Positions 16,852 to 25,008 of a stretch of 64,000 nucleotides of DNA are shown here, piece by piece. This DNA is from Candidatus Leptofilum gracile. Lineage in GTDB: Bacteria; Chloroflexota; Anaerolineae; Promineifilales; Promineifilaceae. The notes below the pieces were generated by a model. The model searched no databases. It saw only the letters and a program-made list of their open reading frames with translations, and was not told the origin of the DNA. Numbering within the stretch: the stretch's first letter is position 1; every line of letters begins with the position of its first letter. The position numbers were made by a program, and so were the translations under genes. Location: the NCBI GenBank assembly GCA_016713825.1, contig JADJOJ010000003.1, forward strand, positions 310,001-374,000. The letters are read 5' to 3'.

Positions 16852-17424
16852 TTACCTCACTTTGTCAATTTCTGAGGCGAGGATAGAAAAGAACCAGTCG
16901 TCTGTGAAACGGCCGTTATCCCAAAACCGCTCTCGTAAAAACCCTTCTTCCGTAAAGCCGATTTTGCGCAATAACCTGGCCGACGCCGTGTTGGTCGGGT
17001 CCACAATCGCTTCGATGCGATGCAGCCCCATCTCCACCAAACCAAAGCGCACGATGGCCCGCACTGCCTCAGCCATAATGCCCTGCCGCCATTCTGAGGA
17101 GGCCAGCTCGTAGCCAATTTCGGCCCGGAAATGGTACAGAATCATGTGATGGAAGCCGCAGGTGCCCAGCACCCGGTCCTCGCCGTGGCGGGTGATGGCC
17201 CAGCGGATGGCCCGCTTTTCGGCAAATGCTTCGGCGTACCAGGCGATATGTTTTTGGGCCTCCTCAAGGGTGGCAAAGGGGGGACGGCCGTGCCAGACCA
17301 TCACCTCGGGGTCGCCCAGCAGGGCAAACACGGCTGTGGCATCCTGGGGCACCATTGCCCGCAGGCGCAGACGTTCCGTTTCTAGCACGGGGAAGGTTTT
17401 AAAGCTTTGGGTCAGGTCCAGCAT
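16852..17424 (-). CDS. RimJ/RimL-type GNAT N-acetyltransferase
   Basis: The 190-residue protein starts with the ETERLRLRAMVPQDATAVFALLGDPEVM strand-helix typical of RimJ/RimL enzymes. It continues with IGYELASSEWRQGIMAEAVRAIVRFG (acetyl-CoA loop) and NTASARLLRKIGFTEEGFLRER. Family members acetylate ribosomal protein N-termini or small amines. AGGAG lies eight bases before the ATG. It is the first gene of the leftward GNAT-GNAT-deaminase operon; a GCGGATGAAC dispersed repeat lies just upstream. Confidence 0.85.
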   Translation of the reverse strand: MLDLTQSFKTFPVLETERLRLRAMVPQDATAVFALLGDPEVMVWHGRPPFATLEEAQKHIAWYAEAFAEKRAIRWAITRHGEDRVLGTCGFHHMILYHFRAEIGYELASSEWRQGIMAEAVRAIVRFGLVEMGLHRIEAIVDPTNTASARLLRKIGFTEEGFLRERFWDNGRFTDDWFFSILASEIDKVR

Positions 17425-17446
17425 TTGGAAAACTCCTGTGAAAATC

Positions 17447-17503
17447 GGCCGCGGATGAACGCGGATGAACGCGGATTAAAATCTGGTAAATCTGCTGATT
17501 TTT
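17447..17503. repeat. Dispersed repeat, GCGGATGAACGCGGATGAAC family
   Basis: GCGGATGAAC is repeated directly, then GCGGATTAAAATCTG and AAATCTGCTGATTTTT. It matches the elements at 4382, 14390 and 62000. The remainder of the 148-base spacer shows no gene. Confidence 0.6.
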
Positions 17504-17572
17504 CATTTATGGGGGTTGGTGACTGGCGGGTTTGGCGTGGGTGATTGCTGGAGGTAGACGGCCGTTTCTCGC

Positions 17573-18577
17573 TCAAGTTTCATCGCTGGCACTCACCGTA
17601 AAGTCGAAGTTGAGATACGGCCGTTTCGCCAGCAGCTTCTCGCGTCGCCCCCTCATGAAAGTCGCCCCCCAACCGTCGCCGGTCAGATCCGGAATGTCGC
17701 GGCGAATGACGGTGTACAGGTCCAGCTCACGCATCTTCATAAAAGGCAAAATTTCGGCCAGCCAGTGGGAATCGAGCTGGTTTTCTTGCCGGTAGCCGCG
17801 CCAGAACGGGGGCCAAATTTGCGCCATGAACTGCTCTGGGGTGGGGTGGTTGGTGACGGCGTAAAACAGCACCATGGCGATGTCGTAGACAAAATGGCCG
17901 TACACGCAGTCGTCGAAGTCGAATAGGGTGATGTGGCCGTTTTTGTCTACGAATAGATTGCCGGTGTGGGCGTCTTGGTGAATCATGCCGTAGCCGTCTG
18001 GGGTGTGGGGCAGGCTGCGCAGGTGGGCCAGGGTGGCGGCCAGTTGCGGCGCCACTTCCGGATCGATTTCGGGCAGCGAAGCGGAGGTGTCGGTCATGAT
18101 GGGATCGTCCCACTGCGGCCGTTTCCAGGCGGGGTTGGCTACGGTGTACTGTTTGGAGAGGGTGTGCATTTTGCCGATGAGACGGCCGTAATTCAGCATA
18201 AACGGCTCCGTCCAGCCGCCCATCTGCCGAACTGGCCCCCCCTCGGCCCAGGCAAACGCGGTGCCTAAAAACTGTTCCCCTTGCCCGTCGGGCAGCAGCT
18301 CTACCAGATTGCCCGCTTCAGAATTAACCGCTTTGGCCACGCCCGCGCCGCCGCGCGCCAGGTGGTTGATCCAATCCACCTCGCCGTGAATCAGTTCCGG
18401 ACTGCGGCGCAGGCTGTGCCCCAGCCGCAGCACGAATTTTGCCCCATCCTTCTCAAAGCCGTAGATGAAGCTCTCGAAGCCGCCCAGCTCCTCTAACTTT
18501 TCCGGCAGAATGCCATACCGTTGCCGGGCTTCGGCCAAAATCTTGTCGTTAAAGCGACTGCGAATCTTCTCTTCCAT
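17573..18577 (-). CDS. Aminoglycoside-phosphotransferase-fold kinase (APH family)
   Basis: From the ATG at 18577 the protein is 334 residues. It has the APH catalytic loop MIHQDAHTGNLFVD (Brenner-type H-x-D-x-x-x-x-N) and the metal motif LFDFDDCVYG, plus a nucleotide-binding lobe FVLRLGHSLRR. Such proteins phosphorylate small molecules: homoserine, choline, fructosamine or antibiotics. Which one cannot be told here. GGAGAAAACAGC precedes the ATG. The in-frame extension to 18730 is rejected because it overlaps the DinB gene in full and has no hydrophobic or domain signal. The gene overlaps the DinB gene by 29 bases. Confidence 0.8.
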   Translation of the reverse strand: MEEKIRSRFNDKILAEARQRYGILPEKLEELGGFESFIYGFEKDGAKFVLRLGHSLRRSPELIHGEVDWINHLARGGAGVAKAVNSEAGNLVELLPDGQGEQFLGTAFAWAEGGPVRQMGGWTEPFMLNYGRLIGKMHTLSKQYTVANPAWKRPQWDDPIMTDTSASLPEIDPEVAPQLAATLAHLRSLPHTPDGYGMIHQDAHTGNLFVDKNGHITLFDFDDCVYGHFVYDIAMVLFYAVTNHPTPEQFMAQIWPPFWRGYRQENQLDSHWLAEILPFMKMRELDLYTVIRRDIPDLTGDGWGATFMRGRREKLLAKRPYLNFDFTVSASDET

Positions 18578-19118
18578 GCTGTTTTCTCCAACTGATGATT
18601 TCGCCAATCTGGCCGCGGTGTTCGGTTTCGTGCTGGGTGAGGTGAAAAAGCACCCATTCGGGGGTGACGTGATAGTGCGGCAGCTGCCGGGCGCGCCGGA
18701 AATCGGCCAGGGAAAGGTTGGTAAAAACATCTAGCAACATCTGACGAGCGGTGTCTAGCCGTTGCAAATGGTCTGGAAGGGAAACGGCCGTTACCCCAAA
18801 CAACCGTCCACTTTTATCCCGATCGGGGTAAGGCAGCAGTGCTTTGGCCGCTTCGGAATATTCTTGTTCCAGCACCTCGGCAAACAGCCAATCGATCTCG
18901 ATAAGCGCGATATGGTAAAGCAGTGTGCCGATGCTATTGCCGCCGGGGTACGGTTCCCAATCCAACCAATCTGGGTTGAGCGTTGCCAGCAGCTCTTTCA
19001 GTCGGCCCCGTGCGCCTTCCAGCTGCCACAGCGCCCGGCCAATGGCGGGGTCGGTGGCGGGCAGCGGCTCTATTTGTAGTTGTTCAACGGCCGTTTCTGT
19101 TTGAGCAAGTTCATTCAT
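18549..19118 (-). CDS. DinB-family (DUF664-like) metal-binding protein
   Basis: The 189-residue protein is a DinB four-helix bundle. It has the first His in TLLYHIALIEIDW and the pair in HLTQHETEHRGQIGEII, giving the conserved three-His metal site. Bacterial DinB proteins include thiol-dependent transferases (bacillithiol or mycothiol S-transferases) and proteins of unknown role. It overlaps the upstream GNAT-TPR gene by eight bases and the downstream kinase gene by 29 bases, so all three are one operon. Confidence 0.8.
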   Translation of the reverse strand: MNELAQTETAVEQLQIEPLPATDPAIGRALWQLEGARGRLKELLATLNPDWLDWEPYPGGNSIGTLLYHIALIEIDWLFAEVLEQEYSEAAKALLPYPDRDKSGRLFGVTAVSLPDHLQRLDTARQMLLDVFTNLSLADFRRARQLPHYHVTPEWVLFHLTQHETEHRGQIGEIISWRKQHGREDSQSL

Positions 19119-20232
19119 TTAAGGTGTCAACTCCTGGCGCAGGGAATGCCGGATCATCTCGATAAGGGGCAAATTCTGGCAGCGTTTGCAGCAGCTGCCA
19201 ATCCTTAAACCCGGCGGCGACCGCTTCCTGCAAATATTCGATAGCTACCGGTTCTTGCAAATGGGCCATGGCCCGCGCCGTTAAAAAGTATACGTAGGCG
19301 GGCGGCGCTTCGTCGGTTTCGATGGCAATTTCCAGCATGTCGGCGGCTTCTTCGTACAGCTGGGCCTTGAAGAAAAAGCGGCCCAGCTCGGCATAGTGGC
19401 GTGGCTCGTCGTAAACAAAGGTGTAGTCGCTGTAGGCGCGTTCTTGCACAAAACCTACTTTTTCGGCCGTGCGGCTAGAGGCATAGTTGTTGGCTTCGCA
19501 ATGCCAGCCGATGTGGCGGAAGCCATTGTTTTGGCAAAATTCAACGGTGGCGGCGGTAACGGCCGTTGCCAACCCCCGATTGCGGTGAGAAACGGCCGTT
19601 TCTATCCCAATTTCGCACCTGTCCGCCACCGTCGCATCCGCCAGGCACCAGCAAGCAATCTCCTCGCCGTGCAGCGCCACAAAGCCAAACCCATGCTGCA
19701 AAAAGTTGGCCTCATTTTGCCAGCCAATGCGGATGGAGTCGGCAATGGTTTGCGGCAGATTTTTGCCCTGAGCTTGCAGCAAGTTGGCATCCAGCCGGGC
19801 GATTGTGTAGCCAGCGGGCAGCGCCGTCTGCCAATTTAGCTGAGGTTGGCCAAAGGTAAAATGCTGGTTGCGCCCCCAGATGGGTGGCCAATGCCAGTCG
19901 CCCAGCATGTCGGCCAGGGCAGGTTCCCATTGGGGCGAAGCAACGCTCAGCACCAGCTCCGGGTCGGCCGGATTCACCCGGTCGCCAGCCAGCAGGGTGG
20001 CGTGCAGTTCGTCGCGCAGGGCGGCATTAAACGCAGCATTGCGGGGGTTGCCTACCAGGTAACTGCGGTCTATGGAGACTAGAAAGCCACTTTGCGGGGC
20101 GTCCAGGTTATCGACGTAGACGCGGCCGGGGCTGGTTTGGTGGAGAACGGCCGTTACGTACACATTCCATTCCCCCATCTGGGCAAACAGCGGGGCAACT
20201 TGGGCATATTGGTTGGGTTTTAAGCGAATCAT
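19111..20232 (-). CDS. GNAT acetyltransferase with C-terminal TPR-like tail
   Basis: The 373-residue protein has a GNAT domain at about 130-275. Its acetyl-CoA loop is in SHRNRGLATAVTAATVEFC, followed by NNYASSRTAEKVGFV. A C-terminal helical repeat follows (ELGRFFFKAQLYEEAADMLEIAI and a second pair), ending in FKDWQLLQTLPEFAPYRDDPAF, the usual closing motif of tetratricopeptide proteins. The first 130 residues form a separate N-terminal domain typical of larger acetyltransferases. GNAT-TPR fusions are uncommon; the TPR part may bind a partner or sense it. It is the first gene of the leftward GNAT-DinB-kinase operon, divergent from the S33 peptidase gene. Confidence 0.75.
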   Translation of the reverse strand: MIRLKPNQYAQVAPLFAQMGEWNVYVTAVLHQTSPGRVYVDNLDAPQSGFLVSIDRSYLVGNPRNAAFNAALRDELHATLLAGDRVNPADPELVLSVASPQWEPALADMLGDWHWPPIWGRNQHFTFGQPQLNWQTALPAGYTIARLDANLLQAQGKNLPQTIADSIRIGWQNEANFLQHGFGFVALHGEEIACWCLADATVADRCEIGIETAVSHRNRGLATAVTAATVEFCQNNGFRHIGWHCEANNYASSRTAEKVGFVQERAYSDYTFVYDEPRHYAELGRFFFKAQLYEEAADMLEIAIETDEAPPAYVYFLTARAMAHLQEPVAIEYLQEAVAAGFKDWQLLQTLPEFAPYRDDPAFPAPGVDTLNE

Positions 20233-20504
20233 GCCCGTAGTCTATCAGCAAATGGGCGGAAAGGGGCACCCGAATTGTATGAATGGGTGGTGAACCTGGT
20301 GCAGTTTGCCCTGGTTTTTTGCGGCGCACTACGCTACCTTTTGCCCTGTTTGCCGTATACGGCCTTGTGAATCTGTTCTAATAACAGGAACCAGAACCTT
20401 CACCTGTTATTTCCGCATCGGCGGAAATCCACCATTGGTCCGATATGGCCCCGTTTTTACGGGGGTGACAAAAGCAAGAAACTTGCGAAACAAGGAGTTG
20501 ATAA

Positions 20505-22598
20505 ATGAAACCATTACCAATTATGTACCGATTGGGGTTGGCCGTTTCGGCCGTTTTGCTGCTGGCTGGCTGTAATTCTGAAGAGCCTACCCCCACGCCA
20601 GAACCAACGGCCGTTGCCGACACCACCGCCAGCGAAGAACCAACGGCCACTGCGGAACCCGCGGCGACGGATGCGCCAACGGCCGTTCCCCCCACCAATA
20701 CCCCGGAACCGACGCCCGAACCAACCGCCACAGCCGTGCCCGCGTACGAGCCCGCGTTTGAAATATCCACCTGCGAATTTGGCATTCCCGGCAACCGGGA
20801 TGTTACCTGTGGCTACCTGACCGTGCCCGAAAACCGGAACGATGTAGCGAACGGCCGTACCGTGCGCCTGCACGTGGCTATCTTTGCCAGCGACAGCCCC
20901 AATCCTGCCCCCGATCCCATCCTCTATCTGGAGGGCGGCCCTGGTGGCGATGCGCTGGAAGTGGTGCCGCTGGCCTTTGAAGACCGCTTTGCCCCCTTCC
21001 TGGCTACCCATGAATTCATCATGTTCGACCAGCGCGGCACCGGCTACTCAGAGCCATCGCTGGCCTGCCCCGAGCTGATCGATTTGACGCTGGATACGCT
21101 AGACGACAACTTGACCGACGAAGAAGGCGAGGCGCTTTATCTGGCAGCGCTGGGCGAATGCCGTGACCGGCTGGTGGCAGAAGGTGTAGACCTCACTGCC
21201 TACAACAGCGCCGAAAATGCCGCCGACGTGGCTGATTTGCGCCTGGCTCTGGGCTACGAAGCGTGGAATTTGTACGGCATCTCCTACGGCACGCGCCTGG
21301 CCCAAACCGTGATGCGAGATTATCCAGAAGGGATTCGCAGCGTGATTTTAGATTCGGCCTACCCGTTGGCGGCTAATTTGCAGCTGGAAACGGCCGTAAA
21401 CGCCGAACGCGCCTTCTCGGTTTTCTTTGCGGGCTGTGCGGCGGACCCCGGCTGTGCCGCTGCTTACCCCAACCTGGATGAGGTGTTTGCCCAGCTGGTG
21501 GCCGACCTGAACGAAAACCCGATCATGCTGGAAGCGTACAATTTAAGCGACCGGCAATATTACGACGCGCTGCTCAATGGCGACTTCATGGTGAGCTTGC
21601 TGTTTCAGGCGCTGTACAGCGTGGAATTGACGCCAATTATGCCCAAGCTGATTTTTGACGTGCGAGACGGCCGTACCACCGATCTCAATCCATTGGTGAC
21701 CAACCTGCTGTTTCAGCAAGAGTTTGTTAGCCAGGGGATGCAGCTTTCGGTGCAGTGCAACGAAGAAGTGAGCTTTAGCGTGCCCGGCGAGACGCAGCCC
21801 GCCACCACCTACCTCTACCTCAACGACATTTTTGAAGCCAGCTCCGTTACCGGCCAGTTTGGCTTTGATGTGTGCAATTTGTGGCAGGCTGGCCAGGCGG
21901 ATCCCATCGAAAATATGCTGGTGAACAGTGAGTTGCCCACGCTCATTTTGGCTGGCGAATACGATCCCATCACCCCGCCCAGCTGGGGGCAAGACGTGGC
22001 CGAAGGGCTGAGCGATTTTTATTACTTTGAGTTCCCAGGCATTGGCCACGGGGCCAGCGTTTCGGGCGACTGTCCGCTGGCGGTGACCCAGGCGTTTCTT
22101 GCCGACCCCACTACAGAACCAGACGCTGCCTGTGTGGCCGAGATGGCTGGGCCGCCGTTCCTGGTGCCGGCGGTGGCTGGCGCTGGGCTTGAGCTAGAGG
22201 CGTACAGCAATGCGACGTTTGGCATTTCTGGCCAGAAGCCCGTGGGCTGGGATGAAGCGTCGCCGGGCACGTTTTTGCGGGGCAATTCGGCGCTAGACCA
22301 GACGGTGATCATTCAGCAGGCGACGCCGCCCGGCCTGAGTACGGCCGCGCTGCTGGAGCTGTTGTCTAGCCAGCTGGGTTTAGAGGAAGCGCCTTTGCAA
22401 AGTGGGGAGTATGTGGATGTGAACGGCCGTACCTGGCAGCTCTACGCCGCAGCTTTCCAGGGCTTTCCCATCAACATGGGCTTTTATGAAGATGATGGCG
22501 GCGTGCTGCTGGTGCTGCTGATTAGCGACAGCAGCGAGAGTGAGGCGTTGTATACGGCCGTCTTTACGCCCGCTATGGACGCATTGACGCGAAACTAA
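20505..22598 (+). CDS. Lipoprotein S33-type (TAP-like) alpha/beta hydrolase peptidase
   Basis: The 697-residue protein has a lipoprotein signal with lipobox LLAGC (cysteine near residue 22) and a Thr/Pro/Glu-rich spacer to about residue 80. An alpha/beta hydrolase of the tripeptidyl-aminopeptidase (S33) type follows: LYLEGGPGG (oxyanion), FDQRGTGYSEP, nucleophile elbow GISYGTRLAQ, acid in LILAGEYDPITPP and His in FPGIGHGAS. A further domain of about 140 residues after residue 555 has no family I recognise. It should cleave N-terminal residues or small peptides on the outer face of the membrane. AAGGAG lies eight bases before the ATG. Cysteine pairs (TCEF...VTCGYL, FAGCAADPGC) suggest disulfides. 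Confidence 0.85.
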   Translation: MKPLPIMYRLGLAVSAVLLLAGCNSEEPTPTPEPTAVADTTASEEPTATAEPAATDAPTAVPPTNTPEPTPEPTATAVPAYEPAFEISTCEFGIPGNRDVTCGYLTVPENRNDVANGRTVRLHVAIFASDSPNPAPDPILYLEGGPGGDALEVVPLAFEDRFAPFLATHEFIMFDQRGTGYSEPSLACPELIDLTLDTLDDNLTDEEGEALYLAALGECRDRLVAEGVDLTAYNSAENAADVADLRLALGYEAWNLYGISYGTRLAQTVMRDYPEGIRSVILDSAYPLAANLQLETAVNAERAFSVFFAGCAADPGCAAAYPNLDEVFAQLVADLNENPIMLEAYNLSDRQYYDALLNGDFMVSLLFQALYSVELTPIMPKLIFDVRDGRTTDLNPLVTNLLFQQEFVSQGMQLSVQCNEEVSFSVPGETQPATTYLYLNDIFEASSVTGQFGFDVCNLWQAGQADPIENMLVNSELPTLILAGEYDPITPPSWGQDVAEGLSDFYYFEFPGIGHGASVSGDCPLAVTQAFLADPTTEPDAACVAEMAGPPFLVPAVAGAGLELEAYSNATFGISGQKPVGWDEASPGTFLRGNSALDQTVIIQQATPPGLSTAALLELLSSQLGLEEAPLQSGEYVDVNGRTWQLYAAAFQGFPINMGFYEDDGGVLLVLLISDSSESEALYTAVFTPAMDALTRN

Positions 22599-22633
22599 TT
22601 GTGGCTCTTTGGGAATTCAGGGGGTTTACAGCC

Positions 22634-22696
22634 CGTGATGCGTGAAACGTGAAACGTGACCAGAGAGGCATCACGTTTCACGCATCACGTTTCACG
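22634..22696. repeat. Dispersed hairpin repeat, GTGATGCGTGA family (second copy)
   Basis: CGTGATGCGTGAAACGTGAAACGTGA pairs in part with CATCACGTTTCACGCATCACG across the centre GACCAGAG. It is the counterpart of 1203-1251, and flanks such as CCCCACGAAATCC/CCCCATGAAATCC are also shared. Confidence 0.65.
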
Positions 22697-22740
22697 CCAG
22701 ACCCCACGAAATCCTGAAGACCCCTAATTGTGTACGGGTG

Positions 22741-22796
22741 ATTTCCCCGGAAAATGCTCAATTGGACAATTTTGCCAGAACATTTTCCGGGGAAAT
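22741..22796. repeat. 16-base perfect inverted repeat at convergent gene ends
   Basis: ATTTCCCCGGAAAATG (22741-22756) and its exact complement (22781-22796) flank a 24-base loop. It lies between the ends of the S33 gene and the PA14/SH3b gene, so it may act as a two-way terminator, though the T-runs are weak. Confidence 0.65.
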
Positions 22797-22807
22797 TTGA
22801 TCAGTTT

Positions 22808-24606
22808 TTAATTCCCCAAAACCGGCAGGCTGGGGAAGGTGGCGCTGTTGCTCACGTAGGTGGCGCTCATCCAGCCAGTGGTGCCGTTGGGCAGGCGCAT
22901 CTTGAGCCAGGTGGTGCTGCCGTTGCGGCCAATTAAGGTGACATTGGTTCCAGCCGGAACGGCCGTAATCACCGGATACCCCACGCCCGGCCCCGAGCGT
23001 AAGTTAACATAATACGCATTCGAGACGAACCGGTGCCGCTGGTAGGCGCTGGTGTAGAGGTGGTGCCTTGCCACACCGGCATGTTGGCAATGGTGACGTT
23101 GGTTTGCAGGTAATACGGCCGTCCGCTCACCCACGCCTTGGTGCCGTCTGCCATGTTGATCTGCACCCAGTTGCCTTCCGCATTGCGGTAGCCTGTCAGG
23201 TTCACCGTCTGGTTGCGCACCAGCGTGGTGATGACGCTGTATTGCACACCCGGCCCTGTGCGCACGTTTAGATACGCACTCACCACCGTACCCGTGCCCG
23301 CTGTGGGGGCTGGCGTGGTGGGGGTGGTTGGCGTTGTCGGCGTGGTGGGTGTGGTGGGCGTGCTGGAGATGGGGGTCCAGCTTACCTGCACCTGAGCCCC
23401 GCCTACCCCTTCGTAATACTCCACTTGCAGCGGGATAGAGGCGTTGGGCAAATCAATTTCGCCGCTAAAGGTTTGCGGTGTGTGGTCACTCCAGCCGTTG
23501 ATAACCAGTTGGCCATTGACCCACATGCGCACGCCATCATCAGACGTGGCGGTGAAGCGGTACCGCCCGGCGGCAAAGTTCAGCGACCGGTTCCAGCGTA
23601 CAGAGAAGTTGTCGATGGGAACGGCCGTTCCCGGCGAACCACTGCCCCAGTTAAAGTTGATCTGGCTGTCGCTGCGCGTAAGCACCGGCGAGCCGCTCAG
23701 CGTTTTGTTGCTGAAATATTGCCCGCTCCACTCACCAGAACCGCTCAATTTCACCCAGCTCAGTTTGGCAATTGCCCCACCCACGCTTTCAAAATACTCC
23801 ATCTGGATGGGTACGCTGCCGCTGGGCAGGTCGATTTCGGCCGTGTACGTGGTGTTGCCATTCACCCACTGGTTGATGATAAGCTGGTTGTTCACCCAGA
23901 GCCGCACGCCATCGTCCACCTGGACAATGAAGCGGTAGCGGCCCGCGTCGAAGTTCATACTGCGCGTCCAGCGGGCCGAGAAGTTGTCGGCCACCACCGT
24001 GGCGGCTGGTGCGCCAACGCCCCAGTCGAAGTTGATGCTGGCGTCATCCCGCACCAGCACGGGGTTGCCCGTGAAGCTGGTATTGTTGAAATATTCGCCC
24101 TTCCAGTTGGCAATAGGAACCGGGGCGGTGCCGCCCACCGGCACCCAGGAAAGTTTGGCCACAGCCTTGCCGCCCGCCTCGTAATACTCCACCTTCACGG
24201 TGTGGTCACCTGCATTCAGGTACACATCTGCCGTAAGCGCATGCACCTGGCTGTCGGTCCAGGAATCGATGATGAGCACGTTGTCTACATAGACGCGCAT
24301 GCCGTCGTCCATTGTGGCCGTGAAGCGGTAAGAACTGGACGTGGGGAAGTTAATGCTGCGCGTCCAGCGGGCCGAAAACTGATCTTTGTCGATGAGGGCA
24401 TCGGGTGCGCCATCCCCCCAATCGTTGTTTAGCTCTGCCTCATTCCGTACCAGAACGGCAGAGCCGGACAACGTTTTGTTGTTCCAATAAGAGGCTTGCC
24501 AGCTCGTGTCTGCTGCCAGCAGCGGGTTAGCCGGAACAAAGGCCAACAGGCTGCCTAGCAGCATAGCGGCAGCCAGAAAAACCATTGAAACGGTTTGCTT
24601 TTTCAT
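22808..24606 (-). CDS. Secreted PA14 x3 - SH3b x2 surface protein (one frameshift in this sequence)
   Basis: From the ATG at 24606 (AGGTGG upstream) a signal peptide (VSMVFLAAAMLLGSLLAF) leads to three PA14-like domains of about 140 residues, each with an ARWTRS or VRWNRS strand, a DDGxRxWV loop and a closing KLSW or QVSW strand. A threonine-proline linker and a first SH3b domain (LNVRTGPGVQYSVI) follow. A second SH3b domain (VNLRSGPGVGYPVI to VLGN) is in a different frame. The shift lies at 23021-23036, and one extra or two missing bases would restore it. PA14 domains bind glycans and SH3b domains bind cell wall, so this is a wall- or glycan-binding exoprotein. Whether the break is real or a consensus error is open. 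Confidence 0.8.
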
Positions 24607-24817
24607 GATCCACCTCGTTTGCTCAATCGCAAACACGACTGAGCCATAAAATCCTTTTGTAAGATGTCGCGTTTGGTGCGAATTTTGTAACAGGCAATTG
24701 GGTAAGGCTGTTGTGCCCACATTTGTTGGGGGAAGGGGTCGCCAGGAAGATTGCAGGGCACAGAGGCCGATTTCCTCAGCAAATGTAACCCTATTTTACA
24801 ACGAAATTTTTTGGTTT

Positions 24818-24872
24818 ACCTGACGGAAAGTGGGCGGAACGGCCGTATAACTCAACGCCTTTTCCGTCAGGT
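24818..24872. repeat. Inverted repeat upstream of the giant surface-protein gene
   Basis: ACCTGACGGAAA (24818-24829) and TTTCCGTCAGGT (24861-24872) are exact complements around 31 bases that contain an ACGGCCGT palindrome. It lies in the 402-base divergent spacer between the PA14 gene and the giant gene. The remainder of the spacer (24607-24817, 24873-25008) is A+T-rich and shows no gene. Confidence 0.6.
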
Positions 24873-25008
24873 AGGATAACAGTCCCGATTCCGTTCATTG
24901 TAATATTTTCCGCCAGAACCATCCCCTAAGTTCAGCGTAGACATCATGTCGTTTGATGCTGGGGGTGACCCAAAACATTTTTCATTTTAATGCGAAGGAT
25001 TTTATTCA

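Noticed and set aside
18578..18730. N-terminal extension of the APH-type kinase to 18730
   Set aside because: The extension lies inside the DinB gene in another frame and lacks a Shine-Dalgarno. The ATG at 18577 has GGAG at good spacing and begins at the conserved N-terminus.
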